Below, one piece after another: positions 1 to 7,507 of a stretch of DNA of 64,000 nt. A program made the position numbers and the translations under genes. The notes beneath the pieces were generated by a model. It was not told the DNA's origin, did not search any database, and worked only from the letters and a program-made list of their open reading frames with translations. The number at the start of each line of letters is the position of its first letter. The stretch's first letter is position 1. Where the stretch lies: contig OZ345352.1 in the NCBI GenBank assembly GCA_977006965.1, positions 2,914,001 through 2,978,000 of the forward strand. Reading direction: 5' to 3'. This stretch comes from Phymatolithon calcareum. Lineage: Eukaryota > Rhodophyta > Florideophyceae > Hapalidiales.

Positions 1-943
1 CATACAGTACAATGTTACAGTGACTTCTACGAGGCTACCCTAAGGTGGCGTCTAGGACTACTGTGTATGTAGTAAATTGTAATTTTACACTTGGCCTGAA
101 GTTGTTGGGTAGCTTGAACCTTTAATTATGATCTTTCATTCTTTCTTCATCCGATGGAGAAAGAATCACGACTCCATGGAGTCCATCGTCGAAACAGTCC
201 ATTGTCAACCTGGTGCTCATTCCTTTTCGGTGCATTTGACCAGTTCAACAGACGCGAGATCGCATGGGCCTGCTATAGTGCTTGGACCGAGTCTTTTCAT
301 GCGCTCCTTCTGGCATAGACTGGCCAACATTCGTCGCGCAGATTATTTTCCAGTCGCAGCATTGCTTGGCATGAGTACATGCCTCGGTTTTCAAGGTCCA
401 CCCAGGCAGCGTACACTTTGTGGTCATTCAACGACTGCAGGCATCTTCGAATGAATGAAGTCGTATGATGTGTTTTCGAGTGATGAAATCAATCATCCGC
501 TTGCAAGCCATGACCACTCTGTTCAACACGCAGGCGCGGGGAAATGTCGTAGCATGGAGCGAGCTGGCTCCCAGCCACCCGCGCAATGTCCAAACAGTTG
601 CTTTCGTCACTTTGCACGGGATTCGCATAGTGAAAACTGCCTCAAAACCCTCTGACGGAGAAATGAACCAAGTTGGTGTCCCAAAACCATAACGCTATGA
701 ATTTGGATGAAGCGGCGCCAGGGCAGTCGTCCCTCAGGAAACGACTTCTATGTGTACATTGTCTAAGCGCACAGTCCGCGGCGACTACCAGCTCTGTGTC
801 GTGTTCTGCACGCCGCGAGTTTCCGTTTTTTCGTTTTTCTAGATGACGAAGGCGTCGGGGGCCAAGCAAGTGCAACAATACTCCGAAAAACAGGTCCTTA
901 AATTGCGGGACGACCTCTTCCCTTGTCGAATCTTTTCAAAATT
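1..943. other. No recognisable gene
   Basis: Several short open frames of about 60-110 codons occur on both strands. None has a recognisable domain, signal peptide or repeat relationship to the rest of the window. The stretch is the 3' flank of the minus-strand decarboxylase gene and probably contains its terminator. I see no RNA gene or mobile-element signature. Confidence 0.5.
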
Positions 944-2239
944 CTATTTCTCCTCTATATCACCACCCCAAAACCGAACAAGATCTTGTCTAGTCTCTGC
1001 CTTTTTCAGCACTTGCAATTCCGCCGGCCTGTCCGGGGAATAGCCGTAAACCGCGGGAACCAACTGACTTGTGTGACGCGAATAAAGTCCCAGTGTATAC
1101 GCACCAGCATCCCTCACGACGATTATATCGCTCACTGCAGGTTCTGAGAACTCACGGTCAACGCCGATGACATCACCACTAAAGCAGATAGGACCTGCGA
1201 CGACAAATTTCCCTACACTTTCTTCCTGTTTGGTGGATCCACGAGGGCCCCGCAGCTCAATTCGATGACGCCACTTCTCCGGTGCGTACACGGCGCGAAG
1301 AAGGAGGTCCGCACCTGCGTGACAGACTACATACTTTTTCCCACCAGCGGTCTTGACATGCTGTACCCGTGCTGCAATCCAACCAACCTTTGCAATTAGA
1401 CGACGTCCAAACTCCGTGAGAATGCGAAACTTGAACAGCCCCGGAACCTCTTCCCGAAGTGCGGCAGCATACGCGCTAAAACTCGTCACAATCGCATCGC
1501 CATCATAATCCACCGACAATCCACCACCAATATCAATCATCGACACTCTGCCCGGGGCCCGTTCATTAACCTCCTCCGCAAGCTCCGTCGCCGCCGCCGC
1601 ACCGGCCACAAGCGCGGACATCTCACATCCCTGCGACCCCACATGGACATGAACGCAGTTGAGAAACGTGTACATTTCAAACACGGCAAGAATCTCCTCT
1701 CGACATTCGCGTAGCGGCACACCAAACTTAGACGCTTTAGCAGCGGTACTTGTCGCCGCAATGGTTCCGGCACCTGTTTGCGGGTTGACTCGCAATCCAA
1801 CGGTAGATGTGGAGGGCACTCGCATGCGGAATCTGTCAATGCGCTCAACTTCCTCGATATTATCAGCATTGATGTGGATGCCAAGTCGCAATGCCTCGAC
1901 AAGATGTGCGTCGGTCTTTGCGGGGGAGTCAAAGATTATTTCGCTTGCAGGAACTCCAGCCGCGAGCGCTATCGCAACCTCTCCGATCGACGCACACTCG
2001 CCACCCAAACCGGCGGAGTGCGCGGCGCGCACGATCGGCACTACGGGACAAGCTTTGAGCGCAAAGCCGTGTAGCGTGTCCGACGGAAATGCGGAGATGA
2101 GGGCGCGGCATTCATGGAGAAAGGCAGACATGTCGTAGAAAAACGCGACGGGTGATGCATCGCTGAGGGCGCCGCTGCTCACCGCGGCGCGGATGACGGG
2201 GGCGATGGCGGCTCTTACGTCGCCGGCCTCGGATCCCAT
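944..2239 (-). CDS. PLP-dependent Orn/DAP/Arg decarboxylase, group IV (fold type III)
   Basis: Predicted 431-residue PLP enzyme of the ornithine/diaminopimelate decarboxylase family, which removes the alpha-carboxyl of basic amino acids for polyamine or lysine synthesis. Visible landmarks in order: the PLP-lysine strand (HGFALKAC, family form YAVKAN); GLGGECASIGEV; HVHVGSQG (HIGSQ motif); DIGGGLSVDYDG; TEFGRRLIAKVG (family form EPGR); GPICFSGD with the active-site Cys; and DAGAYTLGLYS near the end. The frame stays open 63 codons upstream of 2239 but has no ATG there, so the first Met (MGSEAGDV) is taken as start. Length fits the family and no intron is needed. HIGSQ and the SGD after Cys lean toward diaminopimelate decarboxylase, but FALKAC and EFGR are unusual, so the substrate is uncertain. 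No organellar targeting peptide is evident. Confidence 0.85.
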   Translation of the reverse strand: MGSEAGDVRAAIAPVIRAAVSSGALSDASPVAFFYDMSAFLHECRALISAFPSDTLHGFALKACPVVPIVRAAHSAGLGGECASIGEVAIALAAGVPASEIIFDSPAKTDAHLVEALRLGIHINADNIEEVERIDRFRMRVPSTSTVGLRVNPQTGAGTIAATSTAAKASKFGVPLRECREEILAVFEMYTFLNCVHVHVGSQGCEMSALVAGAAAATELAEEVNERAPGRVSMIDIGGGLSVDYDGDAIVTSFSAYAAALREEVPGLFKFRILTEFGRRLIAKVGWIAARVQHVKTAGGKKYVVCHAGADLLLRAVYAPEKWRHRIELRGPRGSTKQEESVGKFVVAGPICFSGDVIGVDREFSEPAVSDIIVVRDAGAYTLGLYSRHTSQLVPAVYGYSPDRPAELQVLKKAETRQDLVRFWGGDIEEK

Positions 2240-3085
2240 GGGTTTTGGAGATGAGTGGTGGGACGATGGAGAGTTCTGAGGGTTTGGGTGCGTTTTGGTG
2301 TGTGTTGGATCAGGAAGTCCCCATTGGCTTCGGTGCTCCAGGTCGGATGAGACAGCGTGCCTTGAAAATTGCAGAACATGAAAGATCGCCCATATTGCAT
2401 GGCCCGCAATTTTGGGTAATTCACGCAAATGCAGGTGATTTGCAAGAGTGGAGTTCGCCAGATCGAAAATTTACTGTCTGTTCAGTAGGTTTTCACTGGA
2501 CTGTCCTGCTGTCTGCATATTCTCGGCCAATGGGTCGCAATGACTTCGCCAACATTTCCACGTTGGAATGATCTCTGCGCGTACACTTTCTCAATCCTGG
2601 TTTCCCGACTATAACGTCTTCTGTGCTTTGAAATATTGCTGCCAGGGGATCAGGTAAAAGGAGCTGGAGCAGCTCCTCCATGGCAGCCATCATATTCAGA
2701 TCTTTGGAGGTGATACGTTGCAGTCTTCCCCGAAAGGGTAACGGCAAATGCGAAGCTGCTCTCGTGTGCTGGCGTTGAGGGCTTCTAAAAAACATGCAAT
2801 TTCCCCCCTACAGTATATACCCCTGGAAGATGAGTCAAGTTAACTAGGTGGGTCCAATGGTGCTCAGCTTGGAGAAGAGCTGAGAATTGCGCGCAAGTCG
2901 CACCCAAACGGATATTACGGAACAATTGCAGCGCATGGCCTCCTCTGTATTTAATCTTTGGCATTGCAATTCCTTCCGTCAAAATAACAGATTGTAACGC
3001 TCACAATGAGGAGAGAGCTTGTCCAAGAGCGGGCAAGCCCAGGTAGCGAAAGCGATGGGCTTGCAAAGTGCCATGTGCTAGCAGC
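2240..3085. other. Intergenic, with a LINE 3' remnant
   Basis: This is the 5' flank of both divergent genes. About 2640-2805 matches the 3' untranslated end of the LINE-E family seen at 15.6-16.04 kb: shared GCGAAGCTGCTCT, GGCGTTGAGGGCTTCTAAAA and a terminal run of C after TGCAATT. It is a short, 5'-truncated plus-strand copy. The rest has no recognisable feature. Confidence 0.5.
2640..2805 (+). repeat. LINE-E 3' UTR fragment
   Basis: The sequence aligns by eye with 15618-15658 joined to 15969-16040: a GTCTTCCC...GGGTAAC block, then GCGAAGCTGC, GCGTTGAGGGCTTCTAAAA, TGCAATTTCCCCC. It is uninterrupted here, whereas the 15.6-kb copy is split by an inserted relative. The left limit is approximate. 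Confidence 0.6.
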
Positions 3086-4030
3086 ATGCTTAGCTTTCGC
3101 CTGGAAGTCGTCGCAATATTTGCCTGCGTCGCGCTGGCCGCGGCTGGCGCAGTATGCAATCACTGTCCGGCGTATCTGGCGCCAGGTTCATGTCCTCGCG
3201 GAGAACTATGTGCAATCGACCGCTGTCTTCCAGGTATTACTGGACTTGCATGCAACCGCAACAGCGAGTGTCTTGCTTCTAGAGGCGGCTGTCTTTCCAA
3301 CGGCGTGAGCTCCATCAAACAATGCGGTGGAGACCGTGTCCACAAAATGAACCCTGACGATTGTCCACGCAAGTACTACCGCTACGAGTACAGAGGGAAG
3401 GCTGTTTGTCTGCCGAACATTAATGGACCTTGTCTCTTCGACCTTGACTGCGTCTCCGAACGGTGCCGTCTAGGTTGGTGTGGATGCGGCCCAGAGGTGC
3501 CCGGTTCGCCGTCCCCTAGTTCAGCTAGTGGGAAGAAGAAATGGGAATTGGAGGCGGAAAACAATCCTCGAAACGTAGTAAACATCAATGAGATGAGCGC
3601 TGAAGTCGACACATCTGGCGGATGCGTTGACGCAGATTGGCTTTTGCGTGCGGGATATACACAGGATGATTTGGTTCATGAGAAGCACGTGCTCAGGGCG
3701 GTGTGGTGTTTGCGATACATTAACATACCTTGCGGTACGGACCACCACGCAATGGAAATCGATGGTGTTTTCGCGTCGTACGCACAGCTCTGTATGGGTA
3801 CAACAACTTTGTGTTATAGGCGCATAATGGAGGTCAATTCAGTTTGGGCGTTCCACCTACACGCGGTGACAGGTATCGAAATTTCTGATGGCGTACGGTT
3901 GTATATGCATGACATCCGATACCCCTTTGCAGCACAATATACACTGCACTGGGCGATGAGCGGTACCGGGCGTATTAGACGCAGTATGAGGAGCTCGTTC
4001 ATGCGGTTTGCGAGTACAATTGCGTTCTAG
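3086..4030 (+). CDS. Secreted cysteine-rich protein, unknown function
   Basis: Predicted 314 residues. The ATG at 3086 opens a clear signal peptide (MLSFRLEVVAIFACVALAAA) ending before AVCNHCP. The N-terminal ~110 mature residues hold about 18 cysteines in closely spaced pairs (CNHC, CPRGELC, CLPGITGLAC, CVSERC, CGCG). A low-complexity Ser/Pro/Lys linker (SPSPSSASGKKK) follows, then a C-terminal domain of ~140 residues with fewer Cys and many aromatic residues. There is no second membrane segment, so secretion or a cell-wall location is likely. The frame extends six codons upstream only through a GTG. I do not recognise either domain. It resembles the Cys-rich membrane proteins at 10.8 and 14.2 kb only in Cys richness. 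Confidence 0.6.
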   Translation: MLSFRLEVVAIFACVALAAAGAVCNHCPAYLAPGSCPRGELCAIDRCLPGITGLACNRNSECLASRGGCLSNGVSSIKQCGGDRVHKMNPDDCPRKYYRYEYRGKAVCLPNINGPCLFDLDCVSERCRLGWCGCGPEVPGSPSPSSASGKKKWELEAENNPRNVVNINEMSAEVDTSGGCVDADWLLRAGYTQDDLVHEKHVLRAVWCLRYINIPCGTDHHAMEIDGVFASYAQLCMGTTTLCYRRIMEVNSVWAFHLHAVTGIEISDGVRLYMHDIRYPFAAQYTLHWAMSGTGRIRRSMRSSFMRFASTIAF

Positions 4031-5102
4031 TTGTAATCGTAGTGGATGGATAAGGTCGAAGAAGAGTAAAGAATTATTTTAATTGTAGCGCAGTATTACA
4101 ACAAAGCGAACGGGCAATCTTCCGTGTCACTCAAGACGTTACGAGAATTAGACCTGAGCTACAATTCTCATATTAGAGCTCAAGTGAACTCAGTATGGAT
4201 AGTGGACCTCAAGTATCATCCCAAGAGTTGCAGAAGATTCTTGCTCGCAGCTGTTCCGGTGCGAGAACTCGAGATCATTACCAAAGATCGAGGAATAGAA
4301 ACATGGTCGTACAGGATATGATAGAGGCCGTTTAGGGCAGTTCTTGGCAGGGATTGTCCCAATTCAATTTTATTGCAATGACTTGCATTGAATTGAAAAT
4401 ATTGCAATTGTCATTGGGGCCTAGTTTCCAATTGCAACTTAAATTGGAGCCGTGCCATTTACTTTAAGCTGGCTTTCAGCGTCGACAGGAAGCAAGGTTG
4501 CACCTGTGTGTATTGAGTCGAAGTCACTGGACTCACTGAGGTCCAGTTCGAGTGGCTCGCGGCACATATATCACTTTTTGGTTTTCTGGCTGTTGGAGGG
4601 TCGACTTTGCGTGGCGCTCCTTATGATTTATGGCATTGGAGGGAGAATCACGCAAGCATACGTCTCTGTTCGGTGACACGTCATCACCGAAGAATCAGGA
4701 AGGTTCGTATCTGTCACCGTTCAACAAGTTGTCTCGTCAAGGCAATTGCAATAGGTACTGCGCGAAGTAGCTCAATTGCAAGTTCTAATGCATGCAAGAA
4801 ATACTATTGCTATTGATTGCCTAATTGCTCCGATGGAAGAAATAGCGAAAAATTCTATTGGGGGAACCCTGGTTCTTGGGAAAATTTTTGCGAAAGCCGT
4901 AAACTCTGGAGGAACAGGCTCCAGGACTGGGAATGCTGTTCATGATTCCGTGAGTAGTACTTCATCTCGTACGGAAAAGAGGAGAAAATAGAAAACTAAA
5001 TAGAGCAAACAGCATCATCGTAATTCGCACGGAATTTGGTGAAGGACCATGAGCAGCGTAATCTGAATACGAACCAAAGTGCTATATAACTATCAGATGA
5101 CT
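4031..5102. other. Intergenic, nothing recognisable
   Basis: About 1.1 kb between the secreted-protein gene and a short interspersed repeat. It contains repeated ATTGCAATTG-like words around 4370-4440 and 4740-4810 and small open frames of 62-75 codons without recognisable features. I can assign no gene. Confidence 0.4.
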
Positions 5103-5261
5103 AGAAAGAAAGGTGATATTTTTATTATAGTGTTACCAACGCATCTGCAGACGCTTGGGGGAGCACTTCTGACGAGCCACACCTATTCAGTCGAGCCTCA
5201 AAGGTTCCATTTCAAAAAAATTTAGACGAGTGGACAGCCACAGAGAAAATACCTGAATCAC
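5103..5261 (-). repeat. Short interspersed repeat (S family), copy 1
   Basis: Read on the minus strand it ends CCCCCAAGCGTCTGCAGATG, CGTTGGTAACA, TAATAAAAAT, then a pyrimidine-rich tail. The same 3' end recurs at 14.0, 33.9, 34.1, 37.8, 50.7, 55.05 and 55.26 kb. Its inner part (AGGTTCCATTTC on the plus strand) matches the copy beside the copia element at 37.88 kb. LINE-A inserted at its far edge. Left and right limits are approximate. Confidence 0.7.
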
Positions 5262-5274
5262 CCCTACAAATATT
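5262..5274 (+). repeat. Target-site duplication of LINE-A
   Basis: CCCTACAAATATT here is repeated exactly at 10571-10583, immediately after the (ATCC)n tail of LINE-A. The 13-bp duplication fixes the insertion ends to within the ambiguity of the CCC shared with the tail. Confidence 0.9.
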
Positions 5275-5382
5275 ATCGTGCGCATACGGTGAAGATATTT
5301 TACTGTGTTGGGAGGACTTTCACCGTGCAAAACGTTGAACAGTATCAAAAAAATATTCAAATTTCAAGGTTTCCGCCCCGCG

Positions 5383-7413
5383 ATGTCGACGACACCGACG
5401 AGTGCGGAAGCCTCGGCGCGCGAAAGAGAAGCTCGCGCCGCCGATCCGGGGGGCCAAGAGCCCGATGAGCAGAGGAATCCTCATGCAGAAGAAGCTGAAC
5501 GATCCCGGCGGGCGAAATCGCCCCAAGGAGCAGCGCGCGACCCTCCAGAATCGCTTTGTTCCAGGAAGATTTGTGGCAAGGAAGGTACAAAGCTGCTTGA
5601 GGATGGGTGCAATCTCTGCAATCTAATGTTGCATCGAGACTGCGCCATTACGAACGTCAACGGACTAGACATAAGCGACGCACCCTGGTGTGCCCCATGT
5701 GCAAAGTTGCTTGAAGAATCGTCGAACGAGTTCGTAGCGAGGCCAGGAACGAACGACAACGTGGAGCTCGTCTCCTGGAAAGATGGCAATAAGCGCGCTT
5801 CAGTCCAGCCCGCTTTGGTCGCGAAAACGCTTTTCGGAAAAACAGCCTCGACACCGCATAGTCAGGACGTCGAGATCGTGAAGATCGACGATTCTGAGCC
5901 GAGCTCTGTCTTCCCCGAGGACAACGACATCAAAACCACTATTCCGACGCCGACCGTGGCGACCCCACTTCGCCTCCGCCGAAAAAAGCCGAACGGGCGC
6001 ACGATCAGATACCATTCTCGCCTGGGCTCCACGCCAAGATCCCGCCAAAAATCCAAACGTGTGACTCTGCCGAGTGGTAAAGTTATGCGACCTCTCTTCA
6101 GCGACAGTTCTCGCAGTGAGTCATCGACGTCACACGCCGTGGACGGAGAAGAGAGCGCGGAAGCATGGCGCCAAAAGTTCAAGGATTTGGCAAAGTATGC
6201 AAAATGTCCGAAATGCTACGACACTGGAAAATTATCCCCACGCGGGTATACAGGACAGGTGAAGAAGCTGTTCTGCTCTGGATGCAAGAAAAGCACACAA
6301 GGAAGACGCGTTGACCAGATTATTGAACATGCCGGCAAAATAGCGCAGGCGAAAAAGAACATGAAAGGAACTATTGCCACCAGGCCCCGAAACGAGGACA
6401 ATCAAACTCCATGCGCTTGCTGTCAAACAACTATGAGCAAGATAGAATCCCTGCAGCGACAGTTGACGGTCGTAGTTGCGAGGCTAAACACCATAACGCA
6501 GACCGCACCACCGCGCCCCGAAGTTCAAGCTATGGAGGCCATCAACTGCCCAGCCCCAGTACATATCAATCAGTCTCCGCAAATCGCCGATAAAAGTTTC
6601 GGCACGCTGAACGCTTTGGAAAAAACAAAGGCTGCCGCCCAGACGGATGACCATCCCAAAAACACAATCGAAGAAACTAACCGCAAACTCTCCTGGGCAC
6701 AGATAGCATCTCGCCCTACGATCCCTACCGATGCACTACCCAGTCCTTTGGCCTCAAAAGTCAAGTCAGCATTCGCCGACTTCTCCGACTTTCGTGCTAA
6801 AGCCACACGACGCAAGCCAAATATCCAGGCGGTGTACTTTGGTAACTTCACGAGAGGAAAGATTGGACAGCTCAGAAAACTGCTCAAACCGCTGCTCACA
6901 TCGAGCTGGGCATTACTTAGCATTAATTATGTCGGGACTATGGCAATCGAAATTCTAGCGGACAAGTCGCATGTCAACCAGCTTGATACAGTCATGCGTG
7001 CTTTACAATTCACTCTCCTCAAAGACTTCTCGCCGCTCGAAATCAAGATGAAAGGACACAGACTGATCACTGCTCCCATACTTCGCAAAATACAGAACCT
7101 CGAAGCATACCAGACACGCATGCAGTACGCAGCGGTGAACGCCGAGGCAAGAAACAACACTTACGCTCAGAGTTACTACGAAAGACAGGCCGAGTGGGCC
7201 AGCATGACACTCAATTCACTGCGAGAACTGAAAGACCAGAGCTCTTTAAAACGAGGACTCAAGCTCAGAACAGTACCGAAGCATCAAAGACCGTTCCGAA
7301 AGTCAATGAGGATGCACAAGCTTGCCAGGAAACCGATGAAAACACCAGCGCTGGCTCCCCAAAGGCTCCAAACCACCCCCAAAGCCCGACAAGACAAGTG
7401 TCTGGAAGCTTAG
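5383..7413 (+). CDS. LINE-A ORF1: PHD-like/zinc-ribbon, RRM-like nucleic-acid-binding protein
   Basis: Nucleic-acid chaperone-type ORF1, expected to bind element RNA. From the first ATG (MSTTPTSAEA) it has a charged disordered N-terminus. A C4HC3 PHD-like finger follows (LCSRKIC, CNLC, HRDC, WCAPC; about 58-107 residues in). Next is a basic Ser/Arg linker, then a zinc ribbon CPKC-x18-CSGC, which LINE-B ORF1 also has as CFGC...CGKC. A coiled segment (SKIESLQRQL) and an RRM-like block (NIQAVYFGNF...SINYVG) follow. The frame ends at the TAG at 7411-7413. However, the last ~55 codons look unnatural, and the acidic Thr/Pro/Ser tail expected by comparison with LINE-B lies in the -1 frame from 7245 to the TAG at 7455-7457. 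See the TTTAAAA site. Frameshifting or a mutation is possible. Confidence 0.85.
   Translation: MSTTPTSAEASAREREARAADPGGQEPDEQRNPHAEEAERSRRAKSPQGAARDPPESLCSRKICGKEGTKLLEDGCNLCNLMLHRDCAITNVNGLDISDAPWCAPCAKLLEESSNEFVARPGTNDNVELVSWKDGNKRASVQPALVAKTLFGKTASTPHSQDVEIVKIDDSEPSSVFPEDNDIKTTIPTPTVATPLRLRRKKPNGRTIRYHSRLGSTPRSRQKSKRVTLPSGKVMRPLFSDSSRSESSTSHAVDGEESAEAWRQKFKDLAKYAKCPKCYDTGKLSPRGYTGQVKKLFCSGCKKSTQGRRVDQIIEHAGKIAQAKKNMKGTIATRPRNEDNQTPCACCQTTMSKIESLQRQLTVVVARLNTITQTAPPRPEVQAMEAINCPAPVHINQSPQIADKSFGTLNALEKTKAAAQTDDHPKNTIEETNRKLSWAQIASRPTIPTDALPSPLASKVKSAFADFSDFRAKATRRKPNIQAVYFGNFTRGKIGQLRKLLKPLLTSSWALLSINYVGTMAIEILADKSHVNQLDTVMRALQFTLLKDFSPLEIKMKGHRLITAPILRKIQNLEAYQTRMQYAAVNAEARNNTYAQSYYERQAEWASMTLNSLRELKDQSSLKRGLKLRTVPKHQRPFRKSMRMHKLARKPMKTPALAPQRLQTTPKARQDKCLEA
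7245..7251 (+). promoter_or_regulatory. Candidate -1 frameshift site TTTAAAA in LINE-A ORF1
   Basis: The heptamer T TTA AAA sits in exact X XXY YYZ register with ORF1. A -1 slip gives TTT AAA ACG AGG and continues for about 70 codons (FKTRTQAQNSTEASK...) to the TAG at 7455-7457. That tail has the acidic, Thr/Ser/Pro-rich composition of the LINE-B ORF1 C-terminus, and the zero-frame tail does not. The ORF2 frame opens at 7427 and overlaps the end of the shifted frame. I did not identify a downstream stimulatory structure, and a one-base indel is an alternative. Confidence 0.4.
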
Positions 7414-7507
7414 ATCGCTCGACTGAAGAGGACGCAAGCGCCCACGCCCAATCATAGAGGCCAAATTTCTCAATTTCAATGTCGCTGGCGCCAAAAACAA
7501 GGCACCC

